Assembly: GCA_025449115.1 (NCBI GenBank)
Contig: JAHLKC010000033.1
Location: forward strand, 62,001 to 126,000
DNA length: 64,000 nt
Source of the DNA: Chytridium lagenaria
Taxonomy: Eukaryota > Chytridiomycota > Chytridiomycetes > Chytridiales > Chytridiaceae
Reading direction: 5' to 3'
The notes under the pieces are model-generated. The model worked only from the letters and a program-made list of their open reading frames with translations, was not told the DNA's origin and searched no databases. The translations under genes were made by a program, and so were the position numbers. Below are positions 21,432 to 35,336 of this stretch, one piece after another (positions within the stretch are counted from its first letter, which is position 1; each line of letters starts with the position of its first letter).

Positions 21432-24053
21432 ATGGCCCTAGATCCACGGTTGAGCTTCCTCACCGCTCAAATGACGCTCATCGGAAAGTGATGCTATTCA
21501 ATGTAGGGCTCTTCCCCTTGTTTGAACTTACCAATATGTAGGTCTATCGAATCCTCATCGTGATGCGGCACAATGTCAGCACTCAGCTCGCCCTCGTCCG
21601 CGCCATGGACGAGACCAACGACCGTCTGGAAATGCTCCTTCGAATCGAAGCTTAAAACGCCTCGTCAATTGCCGTGATAACCCTTATCGGTCGAGAGATC
21701 TCCGATCCATCGCAGAGCTGTCTCAAAGCGGTGCAACGTCATCTATGGTTCTTGCATCGCTCTCTCGGAAAGCGACCATGTTTCAGTCGCGTAATTTGAC
21801 CATTACCGCGAGAAGAAACTCAAAAGGTCGAGTGGCGAGCATAAAGTTGCGGAGGGATGATACTTCGGAGGCGGGGAGTGTGCATAGCGTCATGGAAGAG
21901 CCAGAGGGTGGTGAAGCTGGTGATATTCTGCGTCGCCATCACCTAACGAGTCGCCGACGCTTGGAGCCCCGCTATCGCCTCGACTTGAAAAGGGCCCTGC
22001 TACAAGGTTTAATGTGGATGATTCGAGTAATGTGAATGCGATGAGACCTAACTATAGACGGAGAATGAGTCAGGGAATAATTCAATTGGGACAGCAGGGA
22101 ATGAATAAATATGGAGAGGCCGTGGAGGCGGACGTGAAGGAGACGGTAAAATTTAAAGGATTTCATCCGCTGAGTCCATTTGTGGCCGCGTGGGATTTCA
22201 TCACAATATGTGAGTTTTCGACAGCAGATGGTGTTGGATTTTGTGAACGTAGCTAACCTGTAACAACTTTACAGTTCCCTACTTGTTGGTACTTTTCGTT
22301 AGTCCAGTAACAATAGCTTTCGAATCATTCGACCCTTATTTCACTCTCATCTCCTGCAGTGTTTGCGCCATGTACACTGTTGACACCGTGATACGTCTCT
22401 TTATCCTCCAAAAAAAAGGTGACGACAAGATGCATTCTTTCAAAGAAAGCATCCTCCTCAACGTCTACAGTCTCACCTTTGCTATCGATTTGTTCACCTC
22501 AATACCAGGCGAACTTATCCTCAGAGTTCTTCTCTATAACCCTATCAGCGTATTGCCACAGCTTTTTTTTTGCAGCTACAAAGATTCTGCGTTTTCATAG
22601 AATGCCGGCGTTGTTTCAAGGACCCACATGAGGAGAATGGCACATTTGTTTAGAACAGCGTTAAATGTCGGAGTGAACTTTATGTCGATCAATACTTTTT
22701 TCATGGCATTGATTGTGTTTTTACATTGGCATTGCTGCTTCTTGTTTCTCATGCCGAGAGTTTATGGCTATGTGGATAATCGATGGAAGTCTTTGGGAGT
22801 ATTTGATATGTCACCGGCTTACCGATATAGTTGGGGATTATGGGCGGGAATCTCCAACACGTTCTCTGTCACTTCAGAATTTGAGTACGTTTATATTTTC
22901 AACTTGTTCTTCGTTCTCACTTTAAAAATCATTTAGGCCTGACATTATCTACGAGCTCTGGGGTCATTGTGTCTTGCCGACGCTAAGCGGTCTGCTCCTC
23001 GCCACGTTCCAGGGACTCGTCTCGGCCTTGTCGGCGGGTGTCGAATCTCCCACTGGGAGGTTTCGTCAACAAGTGGATGACGTTGATGAATACATAGAGA
23101 GCAAGATGATGGATGATGCGATGGCGTCAAAGATTCGTGACTACTTTAACTTTAAATATCGTGGAAAGATTTTTAACCAGGAACAAATAATCGCGATGAT
23201 GAGTGATCGGTTGAGGGAGGTATGAAGTAGACCCTTCTCACAAGCGAATACTCAATTTTTTTTGAAGGACATCCAACTTCACAATTGGCAAGCCATGCTC
23301 ATGCAAGTCCCCTTCCTTAATCGTTTCGGAGATGACCGTAAGAGTGACGGCCTTCTCGCCCAGATCGCGAGCGCCATGACGGAAAGCCATTTCGTACAAG
23401 GCGATACAATCTTTAGGCAAGGAGAACATGGTGATTGCATGTACTTTATCATGATAGGAGATGTCAGCGCGTTCGTGGATGGAGTTAAGGTATGCCCACG
23501 CGAATTTTTTGGTGTCTTTCCCCAAAACCGCTTTTTATTTTCTATTTTTTATTTTGGCTGAAAGTGTCCGAACACTCGTCAACAGCACCCCTGAACGCGA
23601 CCATGGCGCTTCGGCTTTTGCATTTTTCCCATCTCCCAACCCTTTTCCTTATAAGAGCACCCAGTTCCCTTTATCACTTTTGCTTTCATTGCTCACGGTT
23701 CTTCTTTCATTATGATGTTAGAAATGTACTGATCATGATGGTTCCCCACCACAATAATAACAGGTCGGTCATCTTAGCTGCGGAAGTTACTTTGGAGGTG
23801 AGTGACTTTATGCGGTTGCCTTTAGACGTGATACTCGTGATCACTATGAACTGAACACACCTTACCTGCAGAAATGGCGTTGATGGCTGTGATCCCTCGT
23901 ACGGCCACGATCAAGGCGGCTACATCCTGCAAGTGCGCTAAACTGCATCGGGATAGCCTCATGACGATTTTGATCAATTTCCCAGAGATTGCGGTGCAGA
24001 TGAAGGCCATTTTTATGGAGCGGCTGGCTGTTTTGCAGGCGATGAAGGAGTGA
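21432..24053 (+). CDS. Cyclic-nucleotide-gated (HCN/CNG-like) cation channel
   Basis: Six-transmembrane channel subunit with a C-terminal cyclic nucleotide-binding domain. The N-terminal part is cytoplasmic, coiled-coil and Ser/Pro-rich. The HCN-like pre-S1 region reads FHPLSPFVAAWDFITIFPYL. S1-S3 follow, then a weakly charged S4 (KILRFHRM), S5 (FMALIVFLHWHCCFLFL) and a pore loop SWGLWAGISNTFSVTSEFEP with no GYG. A C-linker with YFNFKYRGKIFNQEQ comes next. The binding domain reads GDTIFRQGEHGDCMYFIMIG, then GSYFGE and MALMAVIPRTATIKA, with the phosphate-binding Glu and Arg kept. Introns lie near 22211-22274, 22886-22936, 23221-23268, 23490-23763 and 23797-23871. Frame slips occur near 21655, near 21930 and at a run of nine T (22563-22571). 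The start is uncertain; alternatives are 21285 and 21563. The stop is at 24051. Confidence 0.88.
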
Positions 24054-24739
24054 GGAGGGGAATGTAGAGGTGAGGAATGGATGATTAAGTGGGTGTGACA
24101 TGCTTGCTGATTACATACGGTGATGCGTTTGATTGTGATGTTGTTTATTTAATGTTTGTTTTTTTTAAATATGATACCTTTTAGCACGCATGCCTAGTGG
24201 ATGCGTGCATTCCGCGTCTTGTTTTTTGTTACAAATACTTCACATGTACTCTACATTCCCTCACTCCTGCCCATCACATTGAGTTGCATACTCAACACGC
24301 ACTTGTTTTTTTCTTTATCGACATTGTGAACTGATGTTTCCGTCGACAATGGCTCATGCACGTTTCCATGAAAAAACAAAGAAAAAAGAAAGGGACGGTG
24401 ACTAGTGCGTATGCGATAATGTATTATTTTTGGCAAAGTGACGGGGTAGAGGAGCTTTGCAGTGCACTTCAGCTGCCATCCATCGTACTGTCGAATGGGG
24501 GGTGTGGCGCATGCATTAGAGAGGGAAAGTAAAATATTCCGATTGGTTGTTTTCACGTGACATTCATGAATGTAGACACTTGATTGGCCAGCTTGTCTAG
24601 TCTTTTTCTGTTGAGAAAAAAAAATGAAAAAAAAAGAAAGCCAAAAATAATAAATTGCAGGCTGCTATCCCCTCTGGTTCGCTCCTTTTCATTCCGTTAG
24701 GAAACTCACCTTTTTTTCACAACACACCACATCATCCAA
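24054..24739. promoter_or_regulatory. Intergenic region and EF-1alpha promoter
   Basis: Between the channel stop and the EF-1alpha leader. A 101-codon minus-strand open frame at 24251-24556 has no protein-like features. Pyrimidine-rich stretches just upstream of 24740 fit a strongly expressed fungal promoter and 5' leader. This is inference from position. Confidence 0.5.
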
Positions 24740-26719
<1,980 letters not shown>

Positions 26720-27545
26720 ATTACCCGCTCGAACTCTTTCGCTGTCTTGATCTCATGCAGTTCCGTGTTCGTTTCGAAAATACCAATTAAAGGGAATCGC
26801 CTTTCCATTTCTTCTGATCTTTTTGGGGTTTGAGGCTTTTGAGTTTGGGTCCAGGGGCTGTTGTTTATCCTTGCTTTACTGCGTTGGGTGTATCGTGGCC
26901 CTTCTTTTTCTCTTTTGTTTAGTATTTTCGGATTCGGTTTGTTTATGTTTCTTATTCTTTCCTCTTATTACTTGTTATCGGAAAAATCCAATTCCATTCG
27001 CCTGCTCTTGATTGTCTAACTTGCTCCTTTGTACGTGCCTTTTGTCTCTGTTGGTCCCTTTATATTTAAAAAGAAACAATAAGACGAGAACGTGCAGAAG
27101 TAAAATACTGTCTTTACGTGCGGAAGTATAGACTGTGAATTGCGCATTGTAACTCCTCAGCGATACGTCTACGCCATCGCTGCAAGTTTAATGTGCGCAC
27201 CCGTCCCTACCACTCCGTTTTGAATTGTGCAGGTGCTTTATATACTACGCCATCGCTGAGGCAGAGGGGCAGACATGAAACGAGGGGCAGACATGAAAAA
27301 ATGTTTGATATTATGGTTGGCTTGGTTGGAAACATGGCACATACGCGAAACATTCCGTATCACCACTTCGTAAAAGGAAAGTGAGAAAAACGAGTTCAAA
27401 ACGCATACGTCGCCTGAGTTCACGCTCAGCGTTTTTCAAAAATAAGATAAAAATCTACATTTAAAACGTCAGCTGAAAACGTGGTAGAGCCGTATCTTCA
27501 CATTTCCACTTGAACCTGTTTACTTCCGTCTCATCAACTCACATC
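26720..27545. other. Intergenic region with short direct repeats
   Basis: T-rich EF-1alpha 3' region up to about 27070, then a mixed-composition stretch. A 14-bp sequence (CTACGCCATCGCTG) occurs at 27169-27182 and again at 27245-27258. A 16-bp unit GAGGGGCAGACATGAA is repeated in tandem near 27263-27297. No gene is seen. Confidence 0.55.
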
Positions 27546-29194
27546 ATGGTCAACACTCAATCTCCTGACATTGCCGCCTCATCTCTGGCCCTTCAGACCA
27601 TTAACACAGAATGGCCCATCATCAAAGAATCACTTCTCATTGTAAGCTGCTGCATCACTTCATTAACGCTATTACACCCCACTCGCCGTTCACTCACAAT
27701 TCACATTTAACAGAAACGAAGCGTCGATGCTGCCTTTAAGTCTGCAGCTGAACACAGGGAAGAGCTTCCGCCTTGGAAAGTGATTAGTAAGTTTTTCTAT
27801 CATTTTGGGTGTCGATGTTTTTGACCCATGTTCATTATGATTTAAATGTTAATGTTTTATTTAACAGCAACATCTTTCGGCAAAAGGCACAAGGTGTTTA
27901 TGGGCTGTTATTAGTAAGTCAAGCTTCCCTCCCCTGCAGTTGAACTTACTGAGCACGGGACACGTGAATTTGTTTTTCACTTTACACATCTACATCATCA
28001 CTCATGTTTCCATCTGCACTTTATCAAAATAGGTCAACAAAAAAGAAAAGGAACGCGATTTCATTCAGCACATCAAGGCTGAACATGATGCAGCCTCCGA
28101 ATACGATCTTAGCTCCAGGAAATGGCTGGAAAGGTATACAGTCTATCTATCTATCCTTTGCTGTATTTCCTATTGACGTTCTTTTCGTTTATAGTTTCAC
28201 AGCATCAAGCACAAGTATGATATTTTGGAGGACAATATGGCTATTCTCTTGAGAGATTATCGAAAGGTGAGATCACGGTCTTGCATTGATTTAGTGTAGT
28301 TGTTTGCATCATTTGTAAAGTCTCGCCAACCTTTAATTTACAATGTCATCCACACTGCAGGCTTCTTCTGGTGTTGAATCTGTTCAAGCAAGCTACCGTA
28401 CCCTCACTAAGGCTCGCTGTGTTTACGACGAAGCTCGAATCAATCTCCCCAACTTTGTATATGCGAAATCTTTGTTGACCAATGCGCGCTTAGATGGTGA
28501 GAGAATTAGGGTCAAGTTGATTGATGAATACTCGGGGTTAGTTCTACTGTCAGCTTTTTTCTGCGCTTAAATCTTGCTTCATCCCATCTCAACGTAAACG
28601 TTCCATCTAACCCATTTCCTACAACAGAGCTTGGTACGAGATTAACGAAATCTCTCCCAAGCACCCCACCAAAAATGACTTTTACGTCGACCCAAAAGCC
28701 GAAAGAGGTATAATACAGCCTTCTCGTGATTTCCTTTTTAACCCTATTCAGACGCAATCTACACATCCAACGTTGTCGACAAGAAAATCTCTCAAGCTTT
28801 TGATCTCGTCCCCACCCTCCCCGCTCATACGGCCAAAAGGTAACAACACAATTTTACTATCGTTATCCTATTCCTAACAAATCTTTAAAATAGCGATACC
28901 ATCGACCCCAACGGTCCTGCCGCTCTGTCCCGTAGTCGCCAAGCTATCGTCACCCAGAACGCCGTCTACCGCATTGACGACATGATTGACAACATTGCCG
29001 TCTCCATCGCGTATCTCGAGTCCAAGATGTCTTTGTACCGCTCCGATCTGGTGGTTCAGAAGCAGCTGGTTCGTGCTGCTGTTAAAGATATTTGGACGGG
29101 GATTTTGGGAAGATTGGGGTGCGAGATGCCAGGTGAAGTTGGAGATATCATTGATGAGTTGGGGTTAAGCCTTAGGGCATTTTTGGAGTGTTAA
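27546..29194 (+). CDS. Hypothetical multi-exon helical protein
   Basis: Not recognised. The start is MVNTQSPDIAASSLALQTIN at 27546. Readable exons give RSVDAAFKSAAEHREELPPW, KEKERDFIQHIKAEHDAAS, FHSIKHKYDILEDNMAILLR, SSGVESVQASYRTLTKARCV, AWYEINEISPKHPTKNDFYV, and a long last exon with YRIDDMIDNIAVSIAYLESK and VVQKQLVRAAVKDIWTGIL, stop at 29192. About nine exons are separated by short introns of roughly 45-90 nt. The composition is helical with heptad-like spacing, suggesting coiled coils. No transmembrane segment or catalytic motif is visible. Consistent frames between consensus splice sites support a real gene. Confidence 0.6.
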
Positions 29195-29985
29195 GGATGT
29201 TCTATACATAATATTTTTCGTTTTATTTATTATGTACTCTTTTGTTTGGCTATATATGTTTTCAATGCCCACTCACTCCCTCTAATTCACCTTATTGTAT
29301 TTTACTTGGTCGTGCTCTCATCGCCTCTTACATGTACGTTCAATGCATAATTTTCAACACGTCAAACATTTACACCTACACCCTTTTAAAGTCTTTTTTA
29401 AATTTAAATCTGAATCGCATTGGTAATAGTGAAAACATGGAGAGAAAACAAAGTTGTTATCATAACCTTAGCAACCACACACGTTGATAAAGGAACGCTA
29501 TTAGTGGTGCGCTATGACTTTATCGGTTGGCATTCACGCGATCAATGCCAAAATATACGCGTGCTTTTTTTTTTTTCTTTTTTTCGCACCTTTTGATCAA
29601 CGATTGATCCGGACTAGTCCACCACTGCAATGGCAGGTTCCAGATCCCTAATAATAGCAGCAACAGTTGGTATATGGTCGAAGCGAACACTGCAAATGAA
29701 GAATTCTTTAATGCATACATTATTAGTCCCAAATTGTTCAAGACATAGCCGTTGACAGAGAAACGACACTTACACCTATTGCTCAGGGCAAAGGTGAAGT
29801 GCGGAACGAAACTTGCACTTATTACCCAGGGCAAAGGTAACGTGGGAAAACGCGGCATAATGCTAATTCGAAGTCGATTTATTGAGGCCTTGCTGCAAAA
29901 GTCCCTGACGCCGCTGAATCCCTTCAACTGGTGTGTTTTATTGACAACCTCAAACAAAAAACAAATGCGATGTGAGCCAGGTTGT
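29195..29985. other. Intergenic region between convergent genes
   Basis: AT-rich after the hypothetical gene, with a T-run at 29566-29584. A direct repeat of about 37 bp lies at 29768-29848. Short open frames on both strands have no recognisable features. Confidence 0.5.
29768..29848. repeat. Imperfect direct repeat, two copies
   Basis: Two copies of about 37 bp, starting at 29768 and 29811 (43-bp period), share the core CAGGGCAAAGGT and flanks ACTT-CAC-TATT. Several substitutions separate them. No flanking target-site duplication or transposase is seen. Confidence 0.6.
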
Positions 29986-32900
29986 TTAAATCACCAACTG
30001 CACGATCCTGCGATCCCTTTCAACCCTCCCCTTGTCTTCCTCCGAACCCTCCTCCATCTCATCCGCATCTTCACGTCCCTTCCCACCCTCCCGTCCTCCC
30101 GGATTCTCCACAATCCCCTCTAAAACATCCACCACATCATCAAACGTCCCCACCCGTTCCGTCAAAAAGCGTCCATGTGTCATCACACGCCTATCGCATG
30201 CGTCTCGCATCGATATCGCTTCCAAACGTTCCGTCACATTGTGTTCATGGAACCTCACGAGACGCGCATAGACATCCCGAAGGCGGATAAGGGATTCGAT
30301 GGACTTGTATTCTATGTTTTGTTTACATCAAGTTCAAATAAAAAGGGTTAAATATTTCATACCTTTGATTGCATTTTCAAAACACTGAAGAACGGTCGAC
30401 TCCGATATCCCCATCAACTCTTCCAGCTGCGCCTCATCCTGCACATAAAAATCAAATATCGACACTGCATCCCTCCCTTCCTTTAACTCTGTTTCCAACG
30501 CATCTTTCTGCACCGCCTCCTCCAACCCCTCCCGAAACTCCTCCAAAAATTTCTCCATCCCCACATCCATCGGTATCTTCGGAGACTTCTTTTTCGCCTT
30601 TTCCTTTCCCTCCTTCCTCCTCCTCCTCACCTCCTTTAAACACCCCATATAACAAACACCCCTCACAACCTCCATATCCCCTCTCAAAGCCGCCTCCCCA
30701 CACCCCCATACACTCCCTGCAACATCCTCCAACACGCGAACGCCCCGGAACGGATCGCCGAGTTCAGCGAAAACCCGGGCGACAAGAATCTGTGCACGGA
30801 AATGAATGGCGCCGAGAGGGTGGTGGTGTGTGCATGCGAAAGACGCCGATGCTTCACTGAATAAATGGGGGAGGGATTTAAGTGGGTTTTGGGTATCCTA
30901 ACGAAAAAAACCCGTGTTAAGAAAGACGAGAAAGGAAATGAGGGTGTGTAAGCTTACAATAAAGAGTTGGGCAATGTCGAGGTCGATAGAGACTTTGGCG
31001 CGAAGATGACGGACGCTATCCCGTTCAGCATATTGACGTGTATCAGTGAGTGTCTTGTACGCCTGCGCTCAATAGATTAGCTTTTCACTCAAAGCACGTG
31101 TATATTTAAATCACCTCCATCGTCCGATGTCGCAGTACATCAATCTTTGCCGCATACACATCCATCTCAATCTTATGTGCATGTGTCGGAGTACGCAGTT
31201 CCCGAAGATACCTCAAAATCTCGGCACACTGCATCGCTTCCCCCCTTAAAAAAAATTATCAGCCCTTTTCTGCACGCTAAACCCAACCGTTCTAACGACC
31301 GTTCCATCAGTACTGTCAACGCCGTACATATCCATTGATTGCGTAACTCAACGTCTGTCGATGGAAAGAGGTGGACGTGTGTCAGGAGGAGGGATGCAGC
31401 GGAGGGGATGTCGCCGTTACGGGCATGCTGAATAAGGTGAGACGGGAAATAGGTGGTGGTACTTACGGAAATAGCGGTTAAGCATAAGAGGCTTTTGTGG
31501 TGATTGGATTGGTGGTTTGGATGGAGGTAGTCAATATTACAAAAGTGTTTCGTCATTAGGGCGACCCCTGCGCGACAAAAAGAAGTTAAAGCGAGGAGGA
31601 GGGATATTAAATATTGACGGGCATACGAAAAAGGCCAGTAGAAACACGGGCACGAAAAAAAAAGAAAAGAAACACAAACAAACTAATGAAACGGATACCC
31701 ACCGAAATCATTCCACGCCTTCGCCTTTACTCCTCGAATCCTCGCCTCCATCCCCACCTCCCTTTCAAACTCAATCCCCTCAGCGCGTTCCAACAAATAA
31801 AAAACGTTATCAGGTCCATCCCCCTATAGATATATATATACAGTGTCAATATAAATCGCGAAAAGGAATTCCTTCACCTCTCTCAACACCATCTCCGCAG
31901 CCTTGACCCAAAAATGACATTCAATACTCCATAACTCCAGCTTCCTTGCATCCGTTGCAAGAGACATTAAAAAATCGACGGTGGGAACATCGTCCGAGAG
32001 TTCAAGAAGCCATCTGACAGAATGACGTTAAAACTCCGCAATTAGCGAAAAGATGGACACCCACGTTTTCGCGTATAACGTACAAACGTGGTCACGGTTT
32101 CGACGAGCAGTTTGAATACATTCATTCAACGCCTATCAATGCCATTAAAATAAAGGACGCATAGCCCATCCTTACCCAACGCGCTTCCACCGTCCTTCGA
32201 AATTGACTCTGCAGAATCGCCATCTCCAACAAGGCGTACTGATACCATTTCCTAATGACTCGATCAAAAAACACAAACCAAACAAGACCCTGTACCGATC
32301 AGATTCCGCAGGATAGACCTCAAAGAATCTCCTTAAGGCCTCACAAGCGCGTTCATAGTCCCCTTTTTTACTGGCCTCAACGTATCTACCCACAGTTTAG
32401 CGAAAAAAAAAGCCGACGTGGTGAGGTAATTACGTGGCATAGTGGAGGATGATGGAGTTAGGGATTTTGGAGCGAAAGAGGGTGATGTTGACGTCGAAAG
32501 AAGGAGGGAGGGAAATGGTTGTGGATTCTAGGGGAGAGTGGGTCAGTGATGAAGATATACTGGAGGGAGCAGGGTACTTTCGAAAAAGGATTTGCTAAAG
32601 TAGCCGTTCAGATCGTGGATAGAAGCATCTATTTATGTTTTAAAATTGATGAATGAAATGCGAGGGGGAACGTACAGTTTGGGGGTGGCGAGTCGGTAAT
32701 TTGACTTTTCGCCTAAGAATGCAATGGTTTAGACCTCGCGAAGCTGGCGGTTGAAGAATACTGACGTGTTTGACAAAGGATTCACCTAGTTTTGATGTGG
32801 TGTCAAAGTCCATTTTGTGGTGGTCTACTAATGCTTTGCGGATAAAGATGCCGAGTTCGGATGTTGCGGACTGTTATACTGTCGCGTTAGGAAAAAGGTG

Positions 32901-33378
32901 AGTTGGGGGGTCGTTTACGATAAATGATTCGGAATCGTCCTTGTACAGAGTTTAGCGAAAAGAGGAGGAGAGGGTATAATACCTCCATATCGATGAGAGT
33001 GCTGGCGGTTTGGAAGAGAGTGAAGAGGTCGTGCATGTAGTGTGTTGATGAGGTTGCGAATGATACAATCTTGGGAAGAGTTAAACGGGGGAAGCGAATG
33101 GAGGAAAAACCTTTTCTTTAACGGCTCTGTGCAGCGCTTGTGAATGCGTATCCGCATCATTGAGGATGCCTAGGATCCTTTGGTCGGAAGTACCGGACTA
33201 CGAATTTGACGTTTTAGAGATAACATTTGTAGAGTGGCGAGTAAACCTTTGTCTGCTGTAAAAGTTGGGCGAATATGTGCGCCTTCCACCCTATATCGAC
33301 GTCTTGAACGTCGGTTAGCTGCTTGAGTTCGGCGAGGACGAGGAGGACGAGGAGACGATGTGGGGTGAGAAATGTCAT
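29986..33378 (-). CDS. APC5: Anaphase-promoting complex subunit 5
   Basis: TPR-rich scaffold subunit of the APC/C ubiquitin ligase. The start MTFLTPHRLLVLLVLAEL at 33378 matches the family's ITPHK-type N-terminus. Around 32170-32300 it has YALLEMAILQSQFRRTVEAR then NRDHVCTLYAKTWLLEL, the signature APC5 repeat (PF12862). TPR-like exons follow: NGDIPSAASLLLTHVHLFPS, SIDLDIAQLF, HPLGAIHFRAQILVARVFAE. The C-terminal exon at 29986-30290 is acidic and Lys-rich and less conserved, so the exact end is less certain. More than a dozen short introns are present. The start codon lies only 38 bp from the stop of the upstream calponin-homology gene on the same strand. Confidence 0.78.
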
Positions 33379-33416
33379 GTTCGATTTTTAGGGTCAAATT
33401 TATTATTTACTGTGGT

Positions 33417-34721
33417 TTACTTTTCAATGACTTTCTTGAGGGCCAGGAGGTGTGCTATTAGAACGGGTTAGAAACGGGGAAGAAAGGATAAGATAAAAAA
33501 AGGGGATTCAGAGAAAGAGGCAGTTTGAAAGAAAAGAGGGGCTTACCCAGCACCCTTGGTGTCCCCTTGGGATCCGTCAGATCCTGATACTCAAATTTCA
33601 TGTTTTTCGCGACGCCCAGTTGTTCCGATGCCGAAAGATAATTGTTGACGTTTTCCTTTTATCAGCGTTAAAAAAAATGAGAACAAAGTGACGCTGTTAC
33701 CTGATATATGAACGCAAACTTCCCCGCCTTCACTTTCGTCACCTTCCCTTCCGGGTGTACCGCCGAAACCAACCTACAAAAAAAACAACAAGGGTTATCT
33801 ACAAAAGCCCTACGACTAAAATCTGCTCTTACTTGCACAACACATGTCCATCCTTCAACATCTCATGCAACAAACCCTTCTCAACAACATCCCCCGTTTT
33901 TTCATTCACCCATGCAACGATCTCGTCTTCATGTTCAGCGGCTTCCGCGAATTCCGTGAGATCCTGGGATGACGAGCTACCCGTTCTCGCGACCCTGGAT
34001 TTTAGGAGAGGCGCGGAACCACCTGCGAATGGGTTGAACCCGCCTAGCGCGGATACACCGCCCATGACAGCAATTTTCTTTTTAAGATCGTCGGCGGGGT
34101 CCGTTGGGGTGGTAGCGGTGGGGGTTGTAGGGGCGGCATCGATGTTGGCTTCGACGGTGGAAGATGTTTCTGGTTCGCGTTTAACGGGTTTACGGGGGTT
34201 GACGCGGCTCTTTGTTGCCTAAACCTTTGGTTAACAAGGCAGGAAACAGGGGATAGTATTTACATGACTGAGTTTGGGACCGGTTATAGCGACGGCGTCA
34301 AGAGTGGATGAAGCCGTGAGTTGGCTTTTTAATTCTTCAACTTGTGCCTCGAGTTCTGAGACTCTGGTACGGAGACGAAGAATTTCAGCATCCTTGTCTT
34401 GGACGGTATCTGGTGTTTCTAAGACAGCTGGGGATCCTTTGGGGAGGGTTCGTCTATTTCATCTGTTTCAACAATGACTTGGTCAACGGGAGTTTCATTG
34501 GGTGCAGGAACTGTCTCTGAAACGTCTGGGGTGGGTGTTTCGATGGATTGGGGTTCTTCTACTTGTTGCGATGTTGTGGGTCTGGGAGGGAGGTCGTCGT
34601 CTATAGGGGCGGCATCCACTACAGTTGGGGAGGGAATGGGAGGTTGGCCGTCGAGGTCGGGGGTGGCGGGTTCGATGTTTGCTGGTGCGGCAATGATCTC
34701 TTCTTTGCTGATGTCTTCCAT
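33417..34721 (-). CDS. Calponin-homology (transgelin-like) actin-binding protein
   Basis: Probable actin-binding or cytoskeletal regulator. The N-terminus is acidic and Pro-rich (MEDISKEEIIAAPANIEPA), then a coiled coil (LRLRTRVSELEAQVEELKSQ). A Ser/Ala-rich linker (GGVSALGGFNPFAGGSAPLL) precedes one CH domain: IVAWVNEKTGDVVEKGLLHE, MLKDGHVLCKLVSAVHPEGK, FIYQENVNNYLSASEQLGV, and HLLALKKVIEK at the stop (33417). The single CH domain with Leu-Cys-x-Leu matches the calponin/transgelin type, although here it sits at the C-terminus. A frame break at the four-G run 34441-34444 is healed by one base, joining DEPSPK to GSPAVLETPD. Three or four introns are present in the CH region. Confidence 0.8.
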
Positions 34722-35336
34722 TGCTGAGTGTGTTTAATTAATGTCAACAAATTTTGAGCGCATGCCGTTTAACCCTTCAGGCGAATCGCGTCTAGCAAAG
34801 CTCTTCAAAAGCACCGGTGGTTTTGAAGGACTGGCCACGCAGAATCATCCCAGTGATGATGGGTTGGGATGGATTATCTGTTTGGCCTGAAATTGATTAT
34901 TGGCGGGATGACGCGAATAATATTCGACACCAAAAATACGGTGACGTTTAGGACAAAGAGAGAGTTGAAGGGAAGTTGGAGACTACGGCAAGAGAGACGT
35001 TGAGCCCATGAAATATCTAAGAAAAGCGAGGGTCGATGACTTGAGACTAAAACCCACACGATGACATCGAAGTTACAAATTCTTTAGTTGAGATAAATAA
35101 ATAATCGTGTCCTTTATAAACAATTGATGAATGAATAGACGTTGTATCTGCTCTCCACATTGACGGATGGAGTTACATTCGCACCTCCCCACTTCCCTTC
35201 CCCTCCCATCCCTCCGCTTCCTATCTAATAAATATTCGCCCGCTCCCAGACTCTGTACATCATCACAACCCTTTTATGACCGCACCCCTTCACCTACCAC
35301 CACCACCACCGCGCGCAATCCCCTTTAAACACTCCC
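34722..35336. other. Intergenic region, no gene seen
   Basis: Spacer between two minus-strand genes. It contains the promoter of the calponin-homology gene and the 3' region of the Ral gene. Bases 35260-35335 are C-rich with CCA triplets. Confidence 0.5.

Noticed and set aside
22886..22936. Possible loss of the channel filter through mis-splicing at this intron
   Set aside because: The GTACGT...TTTAG intron joins SEFE to PDIIYELW in phase, and no GYG appears in any frame on either side.
24251..24556. 101-codon minus-strand open frame upstream of EF-1alpha
   Set aside because: No protein-like composition, no splice context, and it lies in the expected promoter and leader region.
29752..30123. 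123-codon plus-strand open frame at the end of APC5
   Set aside because: It overlaps the APC5 3' end in antisense and spans the short direct repeat, with no recognisable protein features.
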